From positions 62,001 to 126,000 of the forward strand of contig NZ_BDAM01000007.1 of NCBI RefSeq assembly GCF_001895045.1: a stretch of 64,000 bases of DNA, read 5' to 3'. Made by a program: the position numbers and the translations under genes. Positions 1 to 8,146 of the stretch are shown here, piece after piece. Below the pieces are notes generated by a model. It was not told the origin of the DNA, searched no databases, and worked only from the letters and a program-made list of their open reading frames with translations. Position 1 is the stretch's first letter. Every line of letters begins with the position of its first letter. This DNA is from Rhodococcus coprophilus NBRC 100603 (GTDB lineage Bacteria; Actinomycetota; Actinomycetes; Mycobacteriales; Mycobacteriaceae).

Positions 1-493
1 GGGACCGGCCGCGCGCACCTTGACGCTCACCTCGTCCAGCGCAAGCACCAGCACCGTCGTCGCCGCGAGTTCCTTCGGGGTGGGCGGACGGACTTCCTCC
101 CAGCGGCCTGGCATGAGGTGTTCGGTGACCGCCCGCAGCGCGTCCTGCTTGTCTTCGGCCGGTACAGGCATTGCGTGCCCGAAGATCACCGCGCTGCGAT
201 AGTTCATGCTGCTGTCGAATGCGGACCGCGCGAACACGAGTCCGTCGAGGTGAGTCACCGCGACCGACACCTCCAGCCCCTGACGAGAATCGAGGAACGC
301 GCCGGCGCCGGTAGACCCGTGGAGGAACAGCCGATTGCCGTCCCGGCCGAAGGCCATGGGAAGCACCACCGGACAGCCGCGACGCACGAACCCGACGTGG
401 GCCACGCGCGCCTCGTCGAGGAGGCGATGCAGGACTCCCGGATCGTCGTTGCCTCGTTCGGGTTTGCGAGTCAGCCGTGTTCGTTCGCTCATA
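1..493 (-). CDS. Pyridoxamine 5'-phosphate oxidase-like flavin-nucleotide-binding protein (3' end missing)
   Basis: The minus-strand frame opens with ATG at 493 (protein begins MSERTRLTRKPER) and runs without a stop to the left edge, so 164 residues are visible and the C-terminus is cut off. After a short basic N-terminus the sequence follows the split-barrel flavin-nucleotide-binding pattern: a VAHVGFVRRGCPVVLPMAF strand pair near residues 30-48, then LFLHGSTGAGAFLD, and later NYRSAVIFGHAM. Family members bind FMN or F420 and act on small substrates in the cytoplasm; the substrate cannot be inferred here. It is transcribed away from the gene at 664. Call based on fold-level resemblance only. 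Confidence 0.75.
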
Positions 494-663
494 ACACCGA
501 TCGAAGCAGTGCGACCGCACGGGAGACAACACGTTTTCTCCCCAGCGCGCACCGAAATCCCGTTACCCCGCACATCACGAATCGATCCGGTCCGTCTCGT
601 CGCCCGCGGTACCTCGGTACGATCCGAGACGATGCTGCCCGGCGACCGAATCGAGGGCCTCAG

Positions 664-1461
664 ATGGTTGTTCGTCCACGTTTTCGGCCAGTTTCCGTGA
701 TCGCCGCTGCGGTATTCCTCAGCGTATTCGCCGCCCCGGCAACCGTGGCCGGCGAGGGTGTCCCCGTCTCGGCCGACGGGCCGGCCCGCCCGGTCGGCGC
801 GGGCTCGGCCCGCACGTATGTCACTCTCGACGCCGAGGGCACGCCTGCCGCGCTCGGTGTGCGACTCGACGCGGCCGCGCTCGACAACCTGCCCGACGGG
901 CTGCTGCCGATCACCGAGGCCTACGTGCTCGACCTACCCGAGCAGGCGAACACCACCCCGTTCGACCACGTCACGATCGACTGGAATTCCCGGGGCCACA
1001 ACCCCGAACACGGTTTCGACGTTCCGCACTTCGACGTGCATTTCTATCTACTGGACAGAGCCACGGTGGAGGCGATCCAGCCGCTCGCCCCGGGTTACAT
1101 CCAGGCCGCGTCCCGCGTGCCCGACCCCCCGTACATGCCCCGGGGGTACGAACCGGACGGGAATCCGCTGACAGCGACTGTCCCCGGCATGGGACTGCAC
1201 TGGCTGGACACCACCGAGACCGAGCACCACTTCACCGAGAGGGTGCTCTACGGGTCGTGGGACGGCAAGCAGGCGTTCATCGAACCCATGATGACCCGGG
1301 AGTGGCTCGCGTCCCGGCCCACGATCGAGGAGCCACTGCCTCAGCCCGCCGCGTACCAGCGCGCGGGCCTCTACCCGACCACCTACGCCGTGCGGTGGGA
1401 CGAAGCGGCGCAGACGTACACGGTCGAACTCGGCGGGCTCACGATGCGCGAGGCGTCGTAA
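664..1461 (+). CDS. Secreted DUF5602-like protein
   Basis: 265 residues from ATG 664. The frame is open further upstream, but that part overlaps the divergent gene and lacks the codon bias. Residues 1-28 form a signal peptide: basic MVVRPRFRP, a hydrophobic VSVIAAAVFLSVFAAPATVA core, then a cleavage-type AGE. There is no lipobox, so the product is probably exported and soluble. The mature part carries an HNPEHGFDVPHFDVHFYLL segment rich in His and Asp, resembling DUF5602/TTHB210-type domains that may bind metal. Function is unknown. The gene appears monocistronic; the SDR gene downstream is on the other strand and ends 50 bp away. Confidence 0.75.
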   Translation: MVVRPRFRPVSVIAAAVFLSVFAAPATVAGEGVPVSADGPARPVGAGSARTYVTLDAEGTPAALGVRLDAAALDNLPDGLLPITEAYVLDLPEQANTTPFDHVTIDWNSRGHNPEHGFDVPHFDVHFYLLDRATVEAIQPLAPGYIQAASRVPDPPYMPRGYEPDGNPLTATVPGMGLHWLDTTETEHHFTERVLYGSWDGKQAFIEPMMTREWLASRPTIEEPLPQPAAYQRAGLYPTTYAVRWDEAAQTYTVELGGLTMREAS

Positions 1462-1511
1462 GCCCGCCCAACCGGTCGCACGAGCACTTCGATGACCGAA
1501 CCGGTGCCCGA

Positions 1512-2324
1512 TCAGAAGTACTGAGCACCGCCGTCCACGCCGAGATGCTGTCCGGTGACGAACGTCGAATCGGCGGAGGCAAGGAACGCCACCATATCCG
1601 CGATCTCCTCCGGTTCCGCCATGTACTTCTCGAGGAACGGGGTGGTCATCGACGCGAGCTTGGGGTTGGTCGCCGCGGTTTCGGCGATCCGTTCGCGCAT
1701 GCTGCCAGAGCCCATCGGTGTGTTCACTGCACCCGGATGAACACTGTTGACACGGATGTTGTGCCGGCCCAGCTCTGCTGCGAACGCGCGGGCCATCCCG
1801 GTCACCGCGTGCTTGCTGGTCGTGTAATGCACCATGAACGGCTGCATCTTCACCCCGGCCAGTGAACTGATGAGGATGATCGAGCCACCGCCACGCTCGA
1901 TGAGATGAGGTGCAGTCGCCGTGACGGTGTTCCACGTGCCGGTGACGTTGATGTCGAGGGTGTCGCGGAAACTGGTGGGGCTGATCTCTTCCCACGTCTC
2001 CGGGATGCAGATTCCGGCATTGGCGACGACGACATCGAGGCCACCGAATCGTGCCACGCCCTCCTGCGCGACCTCCTTCAGCACCTCGAGATCACGAACG
2101 TCGCCCTGCACCAAGTGCGCCTTCCCGCCTTCGGCCTCGACGAGACGGCGCGTTTCGTCGAGATCGGCGAGCGTTGCGGACTCGTAGGGCACCCCGGGCA
2201 GCGGGCCCGCTATATCGACGCCGACGATGCGCGCGCCCTCACGTGCAAGCCGGACGGCATGTGCCCGCCCTTGACCTCGGGCCACACCGGTGATGAAAGC
2301 GATCTTGCCGTCGAATCGGCTCAC
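1512..2324 (-). CDS. Mycofactocin-coupled SDR family oxidoreductase
   Basis: 270-residue short-chain dehydrogenase/reductase. It has the nucleotide-binding ITGVARGQGRAHA glycine motif at residues 11-23, NAG in VVANAGICIPE, the catalytic Ser in ILISSLAGV, the YxxxK pair in HYTTSKHAV and a C-terminal VDGGAQYF. The stretch after the second strand (DIAGPLPGVPYESATLADL) is the insertion typical of the mycofactocin-dependent subfamily, whose NAD is held tightly and recycled through the peptide cofactor mycofactocin. Substrates in that subfamily are usually secondary alcohols such as carveol-type terpenols. It lies 12 bp downstream of the zinc alcohol dehydrogenase gene on the same strand, so the two probably share an mRNA. 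No mycofactocin biosynthesis genes are in this window. Confidence 0.85.
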   Translation of the reverse strand: MSRFDGKIAFITGVARGQGRAHAVRLAREGARIVGVDIAGPLPGVPYESATLADLDETRRLVEAEGGKAHLVQGDVRDLEVLKEVAQEGVARFGGLDVVVANAGICIPETWEEISPTSFRDTLDINVTGTWNTVTATAPHLIERGGGSIILISSLAGVKMQPFMVHYTTSKHAVTGMARAFAAELGRHNIRVNSVHPGAVNTPMGSGSMRERIAETAATNPKLASMTTPFLEKYMAEPEEIADMVAFLASADSTFVTGQHLGVDGGAQYF

Positions 2325-2336
2325 GGACTGTTCTCC

Positions 2337-3380
2337 TCAGGTCGATTTCCTCGGGTCGTGTGACCCGGGGTCGGTCGGTTGCACCAGGACCTTGATGTCC
2401 GGTCCGGTGCCGTCGGACAATTCGCGCAACTTCGCATCGACACGGTCCAGACCGACGACGGACGTCACGAGGGCGTCGGCCCTGATGCGTCCGGCAGCGA
2501 GGTGGCCGAGCGCCTCGTCGAAGTCTCGCTCGCTGTAGGCGGTCGAGCCCACGATCGTCATCTCGAACATCGAGACCTGCGACAACAGGACTTCGGAGGG
2601 AACGGAGGAGATCCCGACGATCACCAGACGACCGCGATAGCCGAGGAGGTCGACGGCGTTCTGTGCGCACCCCGGGTGACCGCTGCACTCGAGGACCGCG
2701 CGGGGACCGTTGGCGAACGCGGCGGCTTCCTCACGCACCCGGCCGGGCGTGGCCGTCCGCACGCCCGATCCGCTCGCGAGCGCACGTCGCGCGTCGTTGG
2801 GTTCGATCACCAGAACGTCGGTGATGCCCCTGGCCCGGAGCACCTCGACGACGAGCAGGCCGATCGGGTCGGCACCGAACACCACGACCCCGTCGCCGGG
2901 CACGACCTCGGACTGCGCAACCGCGCGCACCGCCACCGCGAGCGGTTCGGTGAGAGCGGCGTCCCGCAAGCTCAGGTCCTCGGGTATCCGGTGCAGCATT
3001 CCGGCGGGAACGGTCACCGACTCCGCAAGCCCGCCCGGACGTCCCAGGCCGGGCCCTCGAACCAGACCGGTGAGGCAGACACCGTCCTCGCTCCGGCACG
3101 CTGTGCAGTCTCCGCAGTCGTCGATCGGCCGGACCACCACCCGGTCGCCGGGGTTCCATCCCTCCACATCCGCTGCTGCCTCGCTCACGATCCCGGAGAA
3201 CTCGTGCCCGAGGACATGCCCTGTGAGCGGGTCCGGCGGATCGAAGAACAGATGCAGATCCGACCCGCACACTCCGCAGTACGCCACCTCGATACGTACC
3301 TCGCCCGGTGCGCACGGCCCCCAGTCGACTTCGGTCACTTCGAGGGCACGTTCGGGGACGATCACTGCCGCGATTCCCAT
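2337..3380 (-). CDS. Zinc-dependent medium-chain alcohol dehydrogenase
   Basis: 347 residues. An N-terminal GroES-like domain has the catalytic zinc Cys in [12 protein letters not shown] and GHEFSG. The structural-zinc lobe follows as [14 protein letters not shown] with four cysteines. A Rossmann domain begins [17 protein letters not shown], and the usual GxGxxG is GADPIG here, with Asp replacing the middle Gly. The family oxidises alcohols or polyols with NAD(P)+; the closest general class is sorbitol/threonine/butanediol dehydrogenase, but substrate is unknown. It is first gene of a two-gene unit with the mycofactocin-type SDR, divergent from the cox-like operon across a 140-bp spacer holding an operator-like palindrome. 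Confidence 0.85.
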   Translation of the reverse strand: MGIAAVIVPERALEVTEVDWGPCAPGEVRIEVAYCGVCGSDLHLFFDPPDPLTGHVLGHEFSGIVSEAAADVEGWNPGDRVVVRPIDDCGDCTACRSEDGVCLTGLVRGPGLGRPGGLAESVTVPAGMLHRIPEDLSLRDAALTEPLAVAVRAVAQSEVVPGDGVVVFGADPIGLLVVEVLRARGITDVLVIEPNDARRALASGSGVRTATPGRVREEAAAFANGPRAVLECSGHPGCAQNAVDLLGYRGRLVIVGISSVPSEVLLSQVSMFEMTIVGSTAYSERDFDEALGHLAAGRIRADALVTSVVGLDRVDAKLRELSDGTGPDIKVLVQPTDPGSHDPRKST

Positions 3381-3473
3381 CAGCGAGCCCCTCGTCTTCG
3401 TGGTTCACCCGAGCCGCGGCGACCGATTTCTTCGATTCAGGCCATCGTCCCCCTCTCGTGACGCACAGTGTCA

Positions 3474-3487
3474 GTGATCTGTATCAC
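3474..3487. promoter_or_regulatory. Operator-like palindrome in divergent spacer
   Basis: GTGAT-CTGT-ATCAC is a perfect 5-bp inverted repeat with a 4-bp centre, lying between the divergent alcohol dehydrogenase and coxS starts and 34 bp before the coxS ATG. Its form suits a dimeric regulator of GntR/FadR type, but no such regulator is encoded nearby, so the binding partner is unknown. Confidence 0.35.
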
Positions 3488-3520
3488 CGGAATCGCCCGC
3501 GGCATGAAACTGGAGGTTCG

Positions 3521-4015
3521 ATGCGCATCACTGTCACCGTCGACGGAACGCCCTATACCGACGAGGTGGAACCCCGCCTTCTGCTCGTGCACTACCTCAG
3601 AGACCGACTGGGCAAAGTGGGGACGGTGGTCGGTTGCGACACCAGCAACTGCGGCGCATGCACCGTCCTGCTCGACGGCCGGAGCATCAAATCGTGCTCC
3701 GTACTCGCAGTCCAGGTCGACGGGCAAGAGGTCACGACCGTCGAAGGACTGTCACTCGACGGCTCGCTGCACCCCGTCCAGGAGGCGTTCCGCGAGAAAC
3801 ACGCGCTTCAGTGCGGGTTCTGCACGCCGGGGATGATCATGGCGACGATCGATCTGCTCGCGGAGGACCCCGATCCCGACGAGAAACAGGTCCGGCACAG
3901 CCTCGAAGGAAACCTCTGCCGCTGCACCGGATACCAGAACATCGTCGCTGCCGCGCAGGACGCCGCCCAGCGCCTTCGTGAGGCACCGGCGGAAACGCAG
4001 GGAGGCACACGATGA
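3521..4015 (+). CDS. coxS: [2Fe-2S] subunit of a CoxMSL-type molybdenum hydroxylase
   Basis: 164 residues starting at ATG 3521, preceded by GGAGG at 3512-3516; upstream in-frame starts lack a ribosome site. An N-terminal plant-type ferredoxin domain carries the [16 protein letters not shown] cysteine cluster, and the C-terminal helical domain carries [10 protein letters not shown] and CRCTGYQNI, giving the two [2Fe-2S] centres of xanthine-oxidase-family small subunits. It passes electrons from the molybdenum site to FAD. The stop overlaps the start of the large subunit (ATGA at 4012-4015), so the two are translationally coupled. Confidence 0.93.
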   Translation: MRITVTVDGTPYTDEVEPRLLLVHYLRDRLGKVGTVVGCDTSNCGACTVLLDGRSIKSCSVLAVQVDGQEVTTVEGLSLDGSLHPVQEAFREKHALQCGFCTPGMIMATIDLLAEDPDPDEKQVRHSLEGNLCRCTGYQNIVAAAQDAAQRLREAPAETQGGTR

Positions 4016-6438
4016 CGAGCACCGCCGAACCACGCACCGAATCCGAACTCGGCAGGGCACGCCGCCGCAAGGAAGACGAACATCTCATCACCGGCCGCAC
4101 CCGCTGGACCGACAACATCGTCCTTCCCGGCATGCTGCACGCCGCGATACTGCGTAGCCCCTTCGCCCACGCCCGCATCACCCACCTCGACGTCGAGGAA
4201 GCGAAGAAGCAACCGGGCGTCGTCGCCGTCTACACCGGCGCGGATCTCGCAGAGGAGCAGGGAAGTCTGCCGTGCGCGTGGCAGATCACCGAAGACATGC
4301 TGACCCCACCCGCGCCGGCGCTCGCCGTCGACACGGTCAGGTTCGCGGGGGAGGCCGTGGCCGTGGTGGTGGCCCGCACCTATTACGAAGCGCACGACGC
4401 ACTCGACGCGATCGATGTGGATTACGAGGACCTGCCGGTCGTACTCGACCTCGCGGCCGCCGCCGAAGACACCGTGGTCCTCCACCCCGACCTCGGAACC
4501 AACCGCAGTGCGACGTGGGTGTACGACTCCGCCGAAGCGGGCAGTGGGAGCGACGTCGACGACACCATCCGCGACGCGGAAGTAGTCGTGGAGCGGACCT
4601 TCCGCCAACAGCGCCTTATTCCCGCGTTCATGGAACCGCGGTCGGTGGTCGTCGACCCCACTGCCGCCCAGACCACGATGTGGTCGGCCACGCAGGTGCC
4701 GCACATTCTGCGATTGATGCTTGCGATGACGCTCGGTATCCCCGAGCACACCCTGCGGGTGATCGCCCCCGACGTGGGTGGCGGATTCGGCGGCAAACTC
4801 CAGGTGACACCGGAAGAGGTGCTCACACTGCTGATCTCGCGGCGGTTGCGGAAGCCTCTCAAGTACACCGAGACGCGCAGTGAGTCGATGATGGCCGGGC
4901 ACCACGGCCGCGACCAGATCCAGAAGATCACGATCGCGGCGCGACGCGACGGGACCGTCACGGGCCTGAAAGTGGATCTGCTCGCAGACATGGGCGCGTA
5001 CCTGCGACTCGTCACGCCCGGCGTGCCGATCCTCGGGGCGTTCATGTTCAACGGCATCTACAAGTTCGACGCCTACCGATTCACCTGCACCAACGTGTTC
5101 ACCAACAAGGTGCCCACCGATGCGTATCGGGGGGCGGGCCGGCCCGAGGCGACCTTCGCGATCGAACGCATCATGGACGAACTCGCCGTCGAACTGTCGA
5201 TGGACCCGATCGAACTGCGCAAGAAGAACTGGATCCGGCACGAGGAATTTCCGTTCGACACCGTCGCGGGCCTGACCTACGACTCCGGCAACTACGAAGC
5301 GGCCACAGCCAAGGCGCTCGAACTGCTGGACTACGACAGCCTGCGACGCGAGCAGGCCGAGCGCCGGGAGCGGAAGGACCCGGTGCAGTTGGGCATCGGG
5401 GTGTCGACCTTCACCGAGATGTGTGGTCTGGCGCCGTCCCGGGTCCTCGGATCGCTCTCGTACGGCGCCGGTGGCTGGGAGCACGCCGCCATCCGCATGC
5501 TGCCCACCGGCAAGGTCGAGGTGGTCACCGGAGCGTCCGCGCACGGGCAGGGACACGAGACCGCGTGGAGCCAGATCGTCGCCGATCGGCTCGGGATTCC
5601 GTTCGAGGACATCGAAGTCCTGCACGGCGACACCCAGTCGTCACCGCGGGGCCTCGACACCTACGGGTCGCGGTCGCTCGCCGTCGGCGGCATCGCCGTC
5701 GTCAAGGCCGCGGAGAAAGTGGTCGCCAAGGCACGACCGATCGCCGCTCATCTCATGGAATGCGCCGAGGACGATCTCGATTTCACCGACGGGCAGTTCC
5801 GGGTCAAGGGAACCGCGAAATCGGTAGGACTCACCGACATCGCGCTGGCCGTGTTCGCCGCGCACGATCTGCCCGACGGAATCGAACCGAACCTCGACTC
5901 CGAGGCGACGTACGACCCCGACAATTTCTCGTTCCCGCACGGCACCCACCTGTGTGCGATCGAGGTCGACACCGACACCGGTCACGCACGCATCCGCAAA
6001 TACGTCTGCGTGGACGACATCGGCCACGTCGTCAACCCCCTCATCGTCGAGGGACAGGTACACGGTGGCCTTGCCCAAGGGATCGCACAGGCGCTCTACG
6101 AGGAAGCGGTGCACGACGAGTCCGGCACTCTGCTCAGCGGTTCGTTCGCCGAGTACCTGTTGCCGACCGCCGTCGACCTGCCGTCGTTCACCACGGACCG
6201 CACCGACACACCGGCACCGGGAAATCCTCTGGGCGTCAAGGGTGTCGGTGAGGCCGGGACCATCGCGTCGACGCCGGCCGTCGTAAACGCGGTGCTGGAC
6301 GCGGTGCGGCAGTACGGAGTTCGCGACATCGAGATGCCGTGTACTCCGATGCGGGTGTGGCATGCCATTCGTTCCGCGCAGAGCGGCGGAGCAGCCGACG
6401 GCAACGGTGCGGTTTCCAGCCAGGGAGGAACGGAATGA
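4012..6438 (+). CDS. coxL: Molybdopterin-binding large subunit, xanthine dehydrogenase/CoxL family
   Basis: 808 residues, the usual length for the family. It has the first aldehyde-oxidase/xanthine-dehydrogenase domain (about residues 20-140), the molybdopterin-binding domain with GGGFGGK near residue 260, AYRGAGRPE near 370, and the catalytic Glu in [10 protein letters not shown] near the C-terminus. The AYRGAGR loop lacks the cysteine of true (form I) CO dehydrogenases (AYRCSFR), so this is a form II-like enzyme that more likely hydroxylates an organic substrate. It is coupled to coxS upstream and coxM downstream by 4-bp overlaps. Substrate cannot be read from sequence. Confidence 0.9.
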   Translation: MTSTAEPRTESELGRARRRKEDEHLITGRTRWTDNIVLPGMLHAAILRSPFAHARITHLDVEEAKKQPGVVAVYTGADLAEEQGSLPCAWQITEDMLTPPAPALAVDTVRFAGEAVAVVVARTYYEAHDALDAIDVDYEDLPVVLDLAAAAEDTVVLHPDLGTNRSATWVYDSAEAGSGSDVDDTIRDAEVVVERTFRQQRLIPAFMEPRSVVVDPTAAQTTMWSATQVPHILRLMLAMTLGIPEHTLRVIAPDVGGGFGGKLQVTPEEVLTLLISRRLRKPLKYTETRSESMMAGHHGRDQIQKITIAARRDGTVTGLKVDLLADMGAYLRLVTPGVPILGAFMFNGIYKFDAYRFTCTNVFTNKVPTDAYRGAGRPEATFAIERIMDELAVELSMDPIELRKKNWIRHEEFPFDTVAGLTYDSGNYEAATAKALELLDYDSLRREQAERRERKDPVQLGIGVSTFTEMCGLAPSRVLGSLSYGAGGWEHAAIRMLPTGKVEVVTGASAHGQGHETAWSQIVADRLGIPFEDIEVLHGDTQSSPRGLDTYGSRSLAVGGIAVVKAAEKVVAKARPIAAHLMECAEDDLDFTDGQFRVKGTAKSVGLTDIALAVFAAHDLPDGIEPNLDSEATYDPDNFSFPHGTHLCAIEVDTDTGHARIRKYVCVDDIGHVVNPLIVEGQVHGGLAQGIAQALYEEAVHDESGTLLSGSFAEYLLPTAVDLPSFTTDRTDTPAPGNPLGVKGVGEAGTIASTPAVVNAVLDAVRQYGVRDIEMPCTPMRVWHAIRSAQSGGAADGNGAVSSQGGTE

Positions 6439-7289
6439 TTCCGGCAGCGTTCGAGTATTTCGCCCCCACCAGCCTCGACGGGGCCGTCACGGCACTTCGC
6501 GACGCCGGTGAGGACGCCAAGATCATCGCCGGGGGTCAGAGCCTGATGCCGGTGCTGCGGCTACGTCTCGCGGCGCCGTCGGCACTCGTCGACCTCGGTC
6601 GCGTGGCCGAGTTGCGGGGCATCCGCGAGGACGGCGACGACATCGTCATCGGCGCGACCACGACGCACCACGAAGTGCTCCACGACCCTCTCGTCGCCCG
6701 GCATGCGCGACTGCTCGCGGAAGCCACCGCGACCGTCGCGGATCCACAGATCCGGCATCGGGGAACCCTCGGCGGATCACTCGCACATGCCGATCCCGCG
6801 GGTGATCTCGCTGCTCCCACCATGGCACTGGATGCGACGTTCCGGGTGGTGGGCCCCTCGGGTATCCGCACTGTGGCTGCGGCGGACTTCTTCCAGGACT
6901 ACTTCACCACTGCCCTGGACGCCGGGGAGATCCTCGCGGAGATACGCATTCCGAAGCACACCGACTGGGCGGCGAGGTACGAAAAGTTCCATCGCGCAGC
7001 ACAACAATGGTCGATAGTCGGCGTCGCCGCGACTGTTTCGGTCGCGGGTGGCACCATCGAACGGGCGAAGGTGGCGCTGACGAATATGGCGACGGTGCCG
7101 GTCCGGGCGCACGGCGTCGAAGAATCTCTCGTGGGTCAGCCCGCCACCGCGGAGACTATCCGGGCAGCCGCGGAACGTGCGACGGACGGAACGGACCCGA
7201 TGACGGACGGAAACGCCGACGCGGAGTATCGAAGCCATCTGGCGCGGGTCCTCACGCGCCGGGCCGTGACGACAGCCGCGGGCATCTGA
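6435..7289 (+). CDS. coxM: FAD-binding subunit of the CoxMSL-type hydroxylase
   Basis: 284 residues from ATG 6435, which overlaps the coxL stop and follows GGGAGGAA at 6423-6430. The N-terminal FAD-binding domain shows AGGQSLMPVLRLRL and later RHRGTLGGSLAHADPAGDL, the two FAD-contact loops of the CO-dehydrogenase medium subunit family. A C-terminal CO_deh_flav domain follows. It completes the small-large-medium trio and should move electrons to an external acceptor. The coxG gene starts 32 bp downstream on the same strand. Confidence 0.92.
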   Translation: MIPAAFEYFAPTSLDGAVTALRDAGEDAKIIAGGQSLMPVLRLRLAAPSALVDLGRVAELRGIREDGDDIVIGATTTHHEVLHDPLVARHARLLAEATATVADPQIRHRGTLGGSLAHADPAGDLAAPTMALDATFRVVGPSGIRTVAAADFFQDYFTTALDAGEILAEIRIPKHTDWAARYEKFHRAAQQWSIVGVAATVSVAGGTIERAKVALTNMATVPVRAHGVEESLVGQPATAETIRAAAERATDGTDPMTDGNADAEYRSHLARVLTRRAVTTAAGI

Positions 7290-7321
7290 TTTCCGGAATC
7301 TTCCAAGACTGAGAGGACACA

Positions 7322-8146
7322 ATGCAACTCGATCACACCCTGTCCGTACCGGCGCCCGTCGATGTCGTGTGGACGGCCCTGCTCGACCCGGAGAAGGTCG
7401 CCCCCTGCATGCCCGGGGCGAAGCTCACCGGAGTCGAGGGCGACACCTTCACCGGCACGGTGAAGGTGAAACTGGGGCCCGTGGCGCTGACGTTCAAGGG
7501 CACGGGCCGCTACGTCGAGTCGGACGAACAGAACCACAAGGCCGTGATCGAGGCGAACGCGAAGGACACGCGCGGCAACGGCACCGTCAGCGCGACCATC
7601 ACGATCGTTCTCACCGGCGACGGTGACCGCACCGACGGTACGGTCCACACCGACATGACGGTCACCGGCAAGCCCGCACAGTTCGGGCGAGGCATGATTT
7701 CCGATGTCGGCGGGAAGATTCTCCAACAGTTCGCGTCCTGCCTGTCGGACAAGCTCGGACCCCAAGCCGCGGAACCGGCTGCAGCCGAATCGGTCCCCAA
7801 CGAAAAGGTTCCGTCCGGTACGCCGGCGGCGGCGACCACGCCACCCGACGGCACCGCACCCGCCCCGCCCTCTGCGGCCACCGCGCAATCGACGGGGACC
7901 GGCACCGCGCACTCCGGGACGAAACCCCAGCCCGAGACCGAACCTCTCGACCTCATGGAGTTCGCGCGGGGTTCGGTCATCCAGCGTCTCGTCCCGATCG
8001 CCGTGGTGGCCGTCGTGGCGATCGTGGTGGGCGTGGTGTCGAGCCGCACCGTCCGGCGGCGCAACCGTAGCCGTTCGGCGTCCTGCGGGCGCCGTTCGAA
8101 TGCATGCGGGCGTCGTTCAGGGGCCTGTGGGCGCCGGAAGAAGTGA
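7322..8146 (+). CDS. coxG: CoxG-like SRPBCC protein with C-terminal membrane anchor
   Basis: 274 residues. Residues 1-145 are a CoxG/SRPBCC domain (LDPEKVAPCMPGAKLTGVEG is the signature region), known in carboxydotrophs to recruit the hydroxylase to the membrane. A Pro/Ala/Thr-rich linker (about 150-215) leads to a transmembrane helix (VIQRLVPIAVVAVVAIVVGVV, about 219-239) and a strongly basic tail with three CGRR units. An RBS-like GAGAGGA lies at 7311-7317. The last 30 bp overlap, convergently, the 3' end of the molybdenum hydroxylase gene on the minus strand. Confidence 0.85.
   Translation: MQLDHTLSVPAPVDVVWTALLDPEKVAPCMPGAKLTGVEGDTFTGTVKVKLGPVALTFKGTGRYVESDEQNHKAVIEANAKDTRGNGTVSATITIVLTGDGDRTDGTVHTDMTVTGKPAQFGRGMISDVGGKILQQFASCLSDKLGPQAAEPAAAESVPNEKVPSGTPAAATTPPDGTAPAPPSAATAQSTGTGTAHSGTKPQPETEPLDLMEFARGSVIQRLVPIAVVAVVAIVVGVVSSRTVRRRNRSRSASCGRRSNACGRRSGACGRRKK
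8084..8143 (+). repeat. Three short in-frame repeats coding a Cys-Arg tail
   Basis: The 3' end of coxG holds a 21-bp near-repeat (TGCGGGCGYCGTTC core) coding CGRRSNA, CGRRSGA and CGRRKK. The last copies fall in the overlap with the convergent hydroxylase gene, whose reading frame there encodes its extreme C-terminus. Confidence 0.7.

Noticed and set aside
3808-5625. 605-codon frame antisense to coxL
   Set aside because: Opposite strand of a clear molybdenum hydroxylase subunit; no homology-like pattern.
4012-6438. Calling the cox operon a CO dehydrogenase
   Set aside because: The large subunit has AYRGAGR in place of the AYRCSFR active-site loop of aerobic CO dehydrogenases.
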